This document shows positions 23,633-34,900 of a stretch of 64,000 nt of DNA, piece by piece. How positions within the stretch are numbered: position 1 is the stretch's first letter; every line of letters begins with the position of its first letter. The notes under the pieces are model-generated. The model saw only the letters and a list, made by a program, of their open reading frames with translations. It had not been told where the DNA came from and searched no databases. The DNA is taken from contig OX345637.1 in assembly GCA_947044365.1 (NCBI GenBank), positions 4,636,501 through 4,700,500 on the forward strand, read 5' to 3'. Position numbers and translations under genes: made by a program. Source of the DNA: Petrosia ficiformis (lineage: Eukaryota > Porifera > Demospongiae > Haplosclerida > Petrosiidae).

Positions 23633-24238
23633 ACTAAAATGTAAGACTTATAGTATAGACAAGGAAGAGACTAGTATAATGATACTGAAATTTTTCAGTT
23701 ATAAAGTAGCACTACTGACATGTCAGTTTGTATAACTATTATAATGTTATTGTACAAACTAACATGCCAGTACAATTTTATTACTTCAAATGTTTTGTAC
23801 ACATAAAAGTAAACGTTTTCATTATTATATGACCATACAAAGGAGCAATGATCTATAAATATTATAATCTTTTGGTATATTATAGTAATTATTATTTAGA
23901 AAACAAGTGTATATAGAGAAAAAAACATCCCTATAATTATTTGCTTTGTGATGACTATGTATTAAGCATTGCTGATGGCACTAGTGTCTCTACCTTTCTG
24001 TGTACTCCTGAAGACGTAAGTGTAAGCCTAATTGCAGTCTAAATACACAGATGTCTGATGAACTGACTGAGGTACTCCTTCAAGGTTCTAAATGATGACT
24101 TCCTCGTGTCTGAAACTCAACAACTTATCATACTTACTTTTTAAAGATTCTTGCATAATATCTATACTGTTTCTCTGCTATATACAACAGTTATTAGCAG
24201 TTTTACATCCTTTCTGAATCTTCCTGGCTGGTCTGTAG

Positions 24239-24906
24239 TAGTCTCGCGTAGCCAGACCTCCGCGGAAAAGACGGGAGGGTCTGGGGACACTAGTATACCA
24301 TCGTTTGTACTAGAGGAATTTAATTAGTCCATAAAATTATTATGAATATACTTATTTCACCACGTTGTGAAAACATTAAAACATTTCCACGTGGGTGCAC
24401 TTGTATAAATATTACTCATGTTTTGTCTTGGTTGTGGGGATGATCTGAGCGGCAAAGTTTGTTGCTACTTTGATTTTTGTAAATTGCATACCTGATCTTT
24501 CATAATAGCTGTAAGAGGAGCTAATACAACAACAATACTAGCACCAGAGGAACTGAATTCAGTTTGTCAAAAACAAGTGGAAGGCATTGGTAGCAGAGCC
24601 TTTTCCCATACCCAGTAGGAAGTATGCCAAAAACGTCACGACCCAAGACAAAAGAAACTATTACAGACATTTGTAGATCCTTCAACTTGGAATAGCCAAG
24701 CATAATAGCTGCTTCTGATGCTGCTTTCTCGACATCTCGAACCTCCATACTCTTCAACTGACAAATTAACATTCCACGTAATCACGTGACAGCCTGCCTG
24801 CGATCTGATTGGGCTGCAACTATAGTTGCAGCGAGTACAAACGATGGTATGCTAGTGTCCCCAGACCCTCCCGTCTTTTCCGCGGAGGTCTGGCTACGCG
24901 AGACTA
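24239..24906. mobile_element. Mutator-like (MULE) non-autonomous element with captured RecQ fragment
   Basis: Nearly perfect terminal inverted repeats of about 75 bp (TAGTCTCGCG...CGCGAGACTA) bound 668 bp. The 9-bp sequence GGTCTGTAG is present on both sides (24230-24238 and 24907-24915). The same host repeat at about 52172 carries it once, which proves the target duplication. Long TIRs with a 9-bp target duplication are typical of the Mutator superfamily. No transposase is encoded. Confidence 0.88.
24490..24772 (-). pseudogene. RecQ-type DNA helicase fragment
   Basis: The minus strand reads a RecQ helicase start: a GYSKLKDLQ box (motif 0-like) then FGILPTGYGKRLCYQ, motif I. A frame change follows and motif Ia appears as VLAPLTAIMKDQ, ending at a GTATGC splice donor. 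Only about 90 residues of the helicase are present. It is broken by one frameshift and carries GKR where motif I normally has GKS. It lies wholly inside the MULE, so it is probably a captured host exon. Confidence 0.8.
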
Positions 24907-25019
24907 GGTCTGTAGGTCAAACGCGCGTTCTTTTACGCGCCACGGCCATTAATTGACCGAGCCCCCGGGAATGACGCAACTTCCTTAACTACGTATACAA
25001 CGCATAGTCGCGCAAGTGA

Positions 25020-25024
25020 CACAA

Positions 25025-25060
<36 letters not shown>
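25020..25060. repeat. (AT)n microsatellite
   Basis: About 30 bases of alternating AT inside MITE family B copy 1, at the same place as the TA runs in the 61171 copy. Confidence 0.9.
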
Positions 25061-25100
25061 TAAATCCCGTGGAAAGCAATTATAGGGATGGCCCTACGGG

Positions 25101-26006
25101 CCATAAAAATTATAGTTTGTATTACTTTGCCACGTAGGTGAGGGTCCCGTCCCAACGGCACTTGTTTAATACTGAACCATGCATGCACACTGATGTGATC
25201 TTAAATTTCAAGTGCGATGAAACCATCTTGGTAGATACTCTTAACAAGTTGTTCAGTCAGTCATGATTTGTGATATATGAAATGAATTTGTTTTCATACC
25301 TCAAGATCAAATTCACCATAGAGTTTCTAATAAGGTTTTATGCATGTGCCAACAACAGTTAAGTGAGTGATATTGGAAACAAAACCTTGAACCAATGACT
25401 ATTATTGACAATGTACTCTGGCCCGAAAATTAAATTGTGTAGTTTATGGACAAATAGTGTGCCACATGAGCGTATCGAAACACTGTTCAACATACCTAAA
25501 ACCATGAAACCACTTGAAATGCCTTACATGGGACGCTTTGAATGACACAGAGAATGAGAAGAAAATTCAAACAGTTTTTAAAACTCTAAACAAACCCTAT
25601 CACCTTGAGCAGTTACAAGGTTCATCCAAAAGTCGTTACCACATATACTTATTCATCATGAAATTTTATTTAAAAGAAGAAATAAAAGTGTTTATGTTGC
25701 TATAGATGATTGCATATACATTTATGATAAAATGACATTATGGATAAAATCATGACAAGTGATTTGAACAATATACATGTGTATTATACAATGCATTTCA
25801 GTATATATAGCATATTTGAATTATTTCTTACTACAATGATGGTAACGCTATTTGTCCTTTGATATATTTACGACATGGACATAGTCTCAGAAAGTTTTCA
25901 TGATGACCTACGTAATACAGAAAAATATTTTTGAGTATTGGAATTGTACTTATGATTAATAATTAGCTATGATGACTGGCACTGAAAAAATATGTACTTT
26001 CGTTAT
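25101..26006. other. Intergenic, no gene seen
   Basis: AT-rich. The longest frame (25514-25705, 63 codons) has no recognisable domain and no splice context. Confidence 0.45.
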
Positions 26007-26354
26007 TAACCTTACCCGCATAGAGTGGAGGGATTTGTAATCAGGTTTTCTGTTTGTCTGTCTGTCTATTCTCAAAACCTCTGGACAACTAACAACATTG
26101 GCACTTCGATTAAGCTGCCAACATACTTGAAATTATACAAGGATCAAAATAAAAGACAGGCTTTTTCAGTTATAAAGTTATGACAATTTTTACAACTCAG
26201 GATTGCCATTTCACCACTTTCAGAAGATTTCTGGTAGCAAATGAGTACATGGAAACACAACTCATCTTGTTTGAAGGCTATTGCTGTAAAATCACAGCTT
26301 GAAATCTTTGTTTCACTAGTAGCGAGGGTTCTGCAGTGTGAGTGCATTCATTGA
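26007..26354 (-). repeat. Dispersed repeat family R1 copy
   Basis: Reverse-orientation copy of the family seen complete at 48104-48727. It runs from the ACCC(T)CGC-like end to the ATTCACTGCAGAACCCTCGCT-type end, and includes the TGTCTGTCTG run and the AACTCATCTTGTTTGAAGGC block. Confidence 0.7.
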
Positions 26355-26589
26355 AGTAGCATTGCAATACAATGACCTCCCTTTGAATGTTTGCTATTCT
26401 ACCATTTTGTACAGGAAGCCAATATAATCCTGAACATTTTAATTTGTGTTTCTTCCAATTCCACAAAACTTACTGGGTTGCTAGAAATACGATTCTAAAG
26501 GTTTGACAGTCAATTGCATTCAGTTCACAGGATTCAAGGGATTAAAATTAATTAAACATTGATCACAATTTCATGAATTTTTACTACCT

Positions 26590-26665
26590 GCAGACCTTTC
26601 GAAAAAGCTTTACATTGGCCAAACAGGAAGACTAATTCATGTACATGTACTTCCTGTATAAAATG
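26590..26665 (+). pseudogene. Possible GIY-YIG endonuclease scrap
   Basis: A short frame reads KLYIGQTGRLIH, which resembles the start of GIY-YIG nuclease domains as found in Penelope-like elements. No further blocks could be recognised. Confidence 0.25.
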
Positions 26666-27157
26666 GTGGTATAGCAAGTTTAAAGGGAGGGTATTGCTTT
26701 GCAAATTTTATAATGAAAGTACATTTTTCTTAAAGATGGTCTATGACTAAAATCAAGTAGAACACAACACATCAATACAATAACAGGAACATCAAGACAA
26801 CTTTAATTCGTCATGATCTTAATTATAGATTCAAAAATTCCATTTGAACCACATGGTATAAGTTATATTGGCCCATAGATTATGAAAACTATATTACTCA
26901 TCATGTACGGTACTCAAAGCCTGGAGCAAACAACTTTATGAAATCCTGTCTATGTGACATTTCATCCTCACCTGCACATCCTATTAACTCTTTGTTACAA
27001 TTTAGTACACAATCTCCTTTTAATAATGATAGTTCGCTGTCATCAGATGTTAGAAAACCAGGAGTACATGAAAGATAGCTATAACAATGACAAAACATCC
27101 TCTAAACACATAATATCAATATTAAAAACTGAACTTAAGATAATTATATACATGTAT

Positions 27158-27160
27158 CTG

Positions 27161-27231
<71 letters not shown>

Positions 27232-27232
27232 A
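27158..27232. repeat. (AT)n microsatellite
   Basis: About 70 bases of alternating AT. It generates the long IYIYIY frames on both strands, which are not genes. Confidence 0.95.
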
Positions 27233-27387
27233 ACCACAGGTGGATATGAAACCACAGGGCTGATATAAGACCTATAATGATATTCATAATAGATTGCATC
27301 AGTCTGAGCATGTGCAGTCGAAGTTGTAAATTGAAAAGAGTTGGAGACAAATGGAAAAGGAGTGTAGAGCTGTAGCTGTGGAATCTC

Positions 27388-27490
27388 GGTGTGTATCAGC
27401 AATATCAGCCCTTCACCCCTTGATAGCAGCCCGAGGCGAAGCCGAGGGCAGCTATCGAGGGGTTCAGGTGTGATATTGCTGATACACACC
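27388..27490. mobile_element. 103-bp fold-back (hairpin) element
   Basis: GGTGTGTATCAGCAATATCA at the left is mirrored at the right end. The arms continue through CCCCTTGATAGC / GCTATCGAGGGG to a GC-rich centre (GCCCGAGGCGAAGCCGAGGGC). The GC content stands out from its surroundings. Confidence 0.75.
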
Positions 27491-27536
27491 TCGAAGCCAT
27501 GTTATATATATTACATATATATATATAAGTATAGGT

Positions 27537-27658
27537 TATACCATGCCTACTGAGGTGTATATGAAATGCCCGAGGTAATTTTTAATAAACTCGAGGGTTT
27601 ATTAAATATTACCTTGGGTATATATTTCTGTATACAACCCAGGTAGGCATGGTAATAA
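27537..27658. mobile_element. 122-bp fold-back element
   Basis: TTATACCATGCCTAC...GTAGGCATGGTAATAA with inner arms GAGGTAAT / ATTACCTT and TTTAATAAACTC / GAGGGTTTATTAAA. Near-palindromic over its whole length. Confidence 0.8.
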
Positions 27659-27849
27659 GTGATTTATACTAGGGAAGCCTTATGCATGCGAGTGAATGCA
27701 TCAGGCCATCAGCTAGAACTGAAAGGTCAAGGTCAGAGGAACGGAAAAGAGAGGGAGAAATAGTTGTTTTGAGAAAGAAAACTATAACCCTGATTCTGTT
27801 GACTTTAAATCTCCGAAAAACAGTAAATGAAAATCTCCTAAAAAAAATA

Positions 27850-28440
27850 AACGATTTAAGTCCCTGACTTCTGAGTCAGAGATGATGGAAATTACGAAAG
27901 GTTTTGTTCTGGCGAATACCAAGAAGAGTACCAAATGGGCTACTCGTGTGTTCGAAGAATGGGTGTTGGAAAGAAATGTATCTGCTAAAGAACAGTGTCC
28001 TGTGGACTTGGTACAAAAGCCAGATCCCAAGCTACTTAATGTTTAGTTATGTCGGATTGTAACAGAGGTTAGGAAAAAAGATGGATCGCCTTACCCTCCT
28101 TGCTCCATACACTTGATCTTGGCAGGGCTCCAAAGAACTGTACTCGGAAGTCTCTCCAAATGTACCAAAGTTTTTGACCAGTCATACAGTACGTATCATG
28201 ACCTATAACGGTGATGTGATACCATATATCAAGAGTTGAGAAGTCAGGGTACTGGAAAAGAGATCAATCGTTCACCTATTTTCACAATGAAGGAAGAACA
28301 GAAGCTGTGGGATAGTGGCGTTTTCGATATCAATGATCCAGTTGGTTTATAAGGAGGAGAGGAGCAGCGAAAGCTCAGACCTTCTTAATTGAAGCGTTCA
28401 TCTGATCCAGATTGCTATACGTATATCGAGCATGGTTAAA
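27850..28440 (+). pseudogene. DUF3504 (Crypton-derived, ZMYM/QRICH1-type) pseudogene
   Basis: One frame carries the recognisable blocks of the DUF3504 domain: NTKKSTKWATRVFEEWV, then CPVDL, EVRKKDGSPYPPCSIHLILAGLQR, KEEQKLWDSGVF, and GGEEQRKL. At least seven in-frame stops are present, several consistent with G-to-A or C-to-T changes (for example TAG where Trp is expected after LLNV). The stretch between DPVGL and GGEEQ is deleted. By family knowledge DUF3504 descends from Crypton tyrosine recombinases. This copy is dead. Confidence 0.75.
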
Positions 28441-28574
28441 AAAACTGATCCGGAGGTCTGGAGCAGAAATGGGTATATTTCATTGGTGAATATACAGAAA
28501 ATCCTGTATATTATTCACCAGTGATTAAACAACATACACCATCGTCGGTGCCTTTGAAGTATAAGGCTTTCACA

Positions 28575-28577
<3 letters not shown>

Positions 28578-28618
<41 letters not shown>

Positions 28619-28622
28619 TATA
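28578..28622. repeat. (AT)n microsatellite
   Basis: About 40 bases of alternating TA. Confidence 0.9.
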
Positions 28623-28909
28623 ATAACTACGCTACAATGGCAACCATTTGATGTAGTTAGGTGTATATTTTGCATACACATGTATACAATATCAAAAATT
28701 CAGTTGTAGATAAATCATGTCTCATTTGTTTGCTGTGTATTCAAAGCTCAAATTCTCCTTTCAAAGTTTCATTGCCATGCCCACTTTAATGTTTGTGCTT
28801 GCACACTTGTACAATGTAAACATATGGTTAATTAATAATGTGGGTATCTTCCAGGAAAATTGAGACTGTGTTGTTGGCTGCTTTTGTCTGATTTTTCAAT
28901 CCAGCTATG

Positions 28910-31900
28910 CTAAAACTGAATAGAAACAGCGACAGGAACAACACTAGTACAAGATATAAAGCAATAATCCAGAGGCTTTTGAGGCTTTCTATACCCAATC
29001 AAGGTAATAGCATGCATTCAAACCTTCCTTTGTTTTTGTTGACGAAGCTTCATATGTACCAACCTTCATCCCAGCCCTAATATATATATATATATGTGCA
29101 TAGATTTATCAGCTTTTAATTTCCTATGATGACAATCGTTGTCAATGTACAACATCTGTATTCTCACTTGTGTTCTATGAAATGTATTATTTGACATGGA
29201 AAGTGTTGCTTTAATATGTCTTCTTTGTTCAGCAGTGGGAAGAACTGAGGTTCACAAACCTAAGAAGAATGTGTGGAGAGAGAAATCGGGGAGAGGGAAG
29301 GAGGAATGGTGAAGTAGAGAGGTGAAATATGACTATGGGGTAAAAATCAAAACTTGAATGTTTTATGCTTTAAAAAACAGTAGAAAGCAACACTTCCATC
29401 CACAAACTATATTGTTTAGATGATCAACCCTAGTTAAGACAATGTAAGAGTGTTTAAGCCTAATAATTAAATCTAGGAATGTTTGTTAAAACTATAACTC
29501 TTGAATTTTACAAGATTCAGGATTCTATCTCACTTTAATGCAAAGGAGAGTTATTAAGTCATAGATGTAAAACTCATGGAAGGAGAGTGTTTCAATAATT
29601 ACTCGTATCTTGGGCAATGCCTGCATCTTTAGCTATTTTCTAGTATGATTCACTCATCTGTATAACTTCTACATTTTAGTTTCTAGTTAGATAAACAACT
29701 TTCTCAGTTCTAACAAAGCTATAGTACCAAAATCTTTGATCTGTACTTGTAGGAATGCTACAAGGCAAGCATTTGAAAGTTAGTGGTAGCAACTTTATTC
29801 ATTTGGATTGGATACCTGTATAGTTTTGTTTTTGCACTATATTAAAGTAACCTTTTTTATGTGAAAATATGTGGTTGAAAAAGTGAAGGTAGCTAGATTG
29901 AATCATAAACTGGCAGAAAACCATATAAACTGAACAGTCTGCATAAATACTAAAAGCTATATTAAAATAACAAGTGAAGTAGTACTTGGTTAATTAGCAA
30001 TTCATTAACTACCATACATTTCTGCTCATTTCAGAGAACTTACAAGATGTATTCAAAAAGGAGATGATTGCTATGCAGACTAAGGTGTGTTATGAGAGTA
30101 AAACTAGTTCTGTATAAACACAAAACTAACTAAAAACTTCATCTATAAAGTGGAGTTTTGTAGCAAAAAAAAACATGTTTTAAAAGTTGATTCATGAATT
30201 GCTAATTACCCGGGTGCCGTCTTAAACTTTACTGACTAAATGCATACAAACATGCAAATAAAGTAAACCATTATTATATACACTGCACATGTCATTACAC
30301 ACAATATAATTTCTCCTCACCAGTTGCTCATCCATGCAAGCATCACGACATGTTTGACCTTCTACAGACTTCTTGACCTCCAACAAAAATGGGTCAGGCC
30401 ACAAAGTGGGTGTGGCTTTATCAGAGTACACACCTACTGAACAAATTACGAGTCTTTTTGGAGGATCTATAAATAAATGTATTTAGCGACAGAAATAAAG
30501 TATCTGACATTATTGACTGTAGTGTACTTTGTGAGTGAGGTACACTGTACTTCGAATGTACTACACAGTGTTTGACCTTAGTATTGCATACAGTAGAAGT
30601 ACAGCTGACTATTACCTTACTCCTATCATAATTATTATGTCAACTCAATAAAATCAGGTACAGTACCTTAGCTACAGGTTACAATTTGTGAGAGAATGGA
30701 TATAACCAAAATTAATACTTACTTTCGCTATTCAGCCATTTTTACAGAGGAAGCCAAGTTAGCAAACTAAATTTACTATTTATAAGGAACTATAGTGGCT
30801 CTTCCAGGATACCTCATTTAGTTGGCTTCCAAATAACAAGGGTGTAAAGGTTTTTTGATCACAAGTATTTACTACATGACATTATACATCTAGATTGCCC
30901 AAAGTAATGTAGGGACAAACTACTTATACTGTAACACCGGTACCCATCATTATCAGTGACGTCTATAGTTAATACAATTATCTATAACAACTTACTACAT
31001 GTTCAATAAAATGAATACATGCTAACATGTTCAAAATCAATATACAGGTATGGTATTGACGATTGATGATTGATGAGTGATATGATGTAGTTCATTGAAA
31101 GCTTATTAAAGCCAACACATACCATTTTCCTGTTCCAATACATCCACCCTAATATATCTTCCATTTTGTGCTACATTTCCCCAGTGATAAAACAGACGAA
31201 CATCTTTAAATACATGACTAGTGATTTGTCTGCCATCAGTACCAAATAGAGATACTTGGAATGGAACAGATAAGGTACCATCCTTTTCAATGTCGAACCA
31301 GTCAAACTGTGTGTATATGTGAGCAGGTATATGTCCATGCATGTGTGTTTGCATTTGTGTTTGTGTGTATGTGCATGTGTGTGAGAATACATACATGTAT
31401 ATATTAAATGGTCAATTGGTTAATGTGTCTGGCCATGTGTGTGAGAATACATACATGTATATATTAAGTGGTCAATTGGTTAATGTGTCTGGCCAAATGC
31501 AATTTACATTTTACATTTTGGCTGGCAATCATGCACAAGTACTATAATTATGAAAAGGTGGTCATTTCTCTGCAAACACTAACATTTTAATAGCCACTTG
31601 TAATAGGAAACTTTAAAAGAACAGTTTGTCTGATCACAATGCATATATGTGTTTAATTGCGTGTATTAATTTTAGTGATTTTAGCAACTAATGTAATAAT
31701 CACTAAAATTAGTACACACTAAAAACATATTCCATGATCATTATTAGGTACATTAAGAGTGGATCAGAAATTCACTAAATTAATGCTTGTTAAATCTACA
31801 AGTTTAAAAATTGCTAATTTAGTAGACTGAATTAATTGTGTTTGTATTAGTGTATGTAAATGAGAAATGAGATACAATTACAATGAAAGGATGGGTGGGA

Positions 31901-34900
31901 GAATGGACGAGGGCCAGTGGAGCGGAAGAGGGGCAATTGGCCCTTCCCCCAAATTAAATTTGAGATTAGCCCCCTCCAAAGCTGAGCATTGGTTAACATA
32001 CATTTGATATTATGATTAAATCCTATGATTACTAATTCACTAAACACCTCATGAATAGTGTTCACGTTGTACTCATATTATCTTCCTTCTCTAAATGGTT
32101 TGTAGCTCCACTGCCCTTGTTGATCAATGCTGTCATGAAGTGATATAGACATACTTATCATCTATATTGTTTATAAATATAGTGCTTGTTAGGAAAATAT
32201 TATTTTTTGACCATTACTGAAAAAGGGTCATTTACCCAAAAACAATTTTGATCAAATGCTTACCTGTAATTGTGCACTCTTTGACCATTTATATAGGAAG
32301 CCAACAAAATTTGGTATTAGCTCTGATACCAAATTATATTGACTTTGTGTACAAATGGCAGAATAGTGAGTAACTGAAAGTGTATGAGTTTCAATAAAAA
32401 AGTATTTAGCAGGAAATGCATATATATTAGGTCAGTTTCAAACAATAGTCATATTTCCATTCTGTATATAAAACACAAAACGTGGACACACCAATCATCA
32501 TTCCTACAAAATGCAGTTGTTTCCTTTGCAAATGAGATGACTGAATAAACAGTGTTTGAATCTATGAAATAATTTCCTGAGATTTGTTAGTGTTTTCATC
32601 AATATTTATATTCAGAGGATAAAATGAGATAAGATAAGCTATAGTATACTCACTCACAGCAAATGTAATTTCAACATGGTCAAGAGATAACTCTACACCT
32701 AAATCAACCATCCACCACAGAGCTTCATTAGTGACCTTTGCCCTTTATGATAACATGATATAATAATTACTTTGCAGTAGATATTCGTATAGCAACAAGT
32801 CCATACTTTGGTTGTGTGCTATAATTACATAATACCACACCCTATCACTGACAGCTCAGCTATGTACTTGTCTATAATTCCCTATATCACAATACCACTA
32901 TACTAAATGTCTACTTTGAAATAAATGACACATGTTAAGTAATAGCACTTGCATAAATATAACACTCCCTTTCCTAATATTTATTACAAGTATCTGAGAG
33001 TAATTAATCTTTCTGTAACCAAAAGCTACACATAATTCCACTTTTCACATAATATGTACACATAATTCCACTTTTCACCTGTAACATGTACTTGTTGTGT
33101 CTTGACCATCAATAGGACCATCAGCTATATTTTTTGAGTGACTTGACCATGCTGAAATAAAATGAAGTTATAAGTATATATTGAACTATTACAATTGTAC
33201 ACATGTATTACAATATTTCAGAAGTGCATACGTAATTAACTTCAATAAACTGATTTATTCATATTTATGACAACCTCAAAATTAGACTGTGATGGCTTTA
33301 TATGAATTATTATAATTTTATATAGTTTAATGTAATATTGATTAAATATAACCTAAATGAAGGGGAAAGAAATTTGATACAAAAACAATAAAGAGAATAA
33401 TAATAAACAGAAAAAACTGTTATTGACTATTCAAACTAGTATGTTTGTGTGTATGTGTGTGTGTACATACATGTACATCTAACCTTTTCTCTTTAGAGCT
33501 AGGTTACCATTATCACAAAAGTTATGATGTCGTATGTATGTACCAATTCTCTCCAACATACCCTAGTAAATCAAGAAATGAACTAATAATTACATGAAAG
33601 AACACATGCATGAACACAGGCACTCATGTACATATACACACAACTTGTACTATATATGAATATTTGTCTAAACACTGAACACTCTAAACTACAACAGTCT
33701 GTCTGAGTAAATTAATATACATTCAGACTAGTCAAATCCAGATAAACTAGTATATCTGTGTTTTTCTAGGATCATATTATTGGTGGCTGAACTCTTACCA
33801 TGTTTAGTAGTAGAACTATAGTAATGAGAATTGACTACTTAGAAAATGAAATAACTGGAAGTGAACACACCCACAAATATGTACAAGCTTGTACAAGCTT
33901 ACACACACTTAATCTTTATATTACACCAAATTCCCATTTAATCATTAATTTTAACAGCAAATACAGTGTGCAATATAACTGGTGGATGCTGGCCATTTTC
34001 CCTAGAATCAAGAAGTGGCCTCGATTTGTAGGATGAAATGTCATAGAAGGTTGGTATATACATGTAAACGTTGAAGGTTTGTAAGTTCATCCTAGCTCTA
34101 ATACATGTAAGTACATTTATCTTACCTCTTGAGTGAACTCATAAGGTACAAATGAGGAAAAGTTTGTATATTGTAATAATTTTTTGACAGCATTTCTCAC
34201 ATTATCATCATTATTAACATCAACTGTGTATACCTAAAGACAAAATATGAATACAAATATGAATACAATGGAAGATGAGAAATTGTATGACAAATAAATG
34301 ATGAATAAAATAAAATAATACCAGTGTGTGTACTTGTAATTTTGTTGTGTCTAATAATTATAGCTAATTGCAGAATGCAGTCACTAAAGTAAGTATTTGT
34401 ACTGTGCTAACCAGAAAAGTTTTAATTGAGATTCAAACCTAATTCAAACCTAATGAGAGCACTGGTTACAAGTAACTTATGACATAATAAATTCACTCAC
34501 TGTGAAGAACCCAGACAATATTATTTTGACCATAATAATAATTATTACACTAAGATTATATTATATACATGTGTGTGTTACTACTTACACTACAAGTCCT
34601 ACTAAGAGTACATAATTCTTAATAAGAAAAGGGTAGCGTTAAAATCAAGAAAACACACTTTTGTGGCTTCAATAAAAGAAATGGGTGGAGCTATGAATTG
34701 ACAGTCAAGGTAAAAAGCTTAAAGCCAGCTTGAAGTTGTAGCAGCCACTACTTCGATTGTATTTCATTTCAAGCTGTGATTTGACAACAATAGGCTTCAA
34801 GCAAGATGAGTTGTGTTTCAGTGAACGTTTTTGCTACCAGACGTTTTCTGAAAGTTGTGAAACGGCAACCAAGAGTTACAAAAATTGTCATAACTTTAAC

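Larger units (their letters stand above)
23910..25100 (+). mobile_element. MITE family B copy 1, split by the Mutator-like element
   Basis: The right half (from 24907) matches 52180-52360 and 61400-61600 closely. The left half is diverged but starts with the same GAGAAAAA-ATCCCTAT motif. The family has short inverted ends (ATCCCTATGATTG / CAATCATAGGGAT) and tends to lie in TA repeats. Here the body is interrupted at GGTCTGTAG by 24239-24906. Confidence 0.75.

Noticed and set aside
26144..26347. Similar peptides (FKQDELCF, KNCHNF) at 26144 (minus) and 34757 (plus)
   Set aside because: Both are translations of the same R1 repeat block. The starts and ends differ and the other copies carry stops, so I do not treat them as genes.
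27079..27489. Long frames on both strands with IYIYIY runs
   Set aside because: They are translations of the (AT)n microsatellite at 27158-27232.
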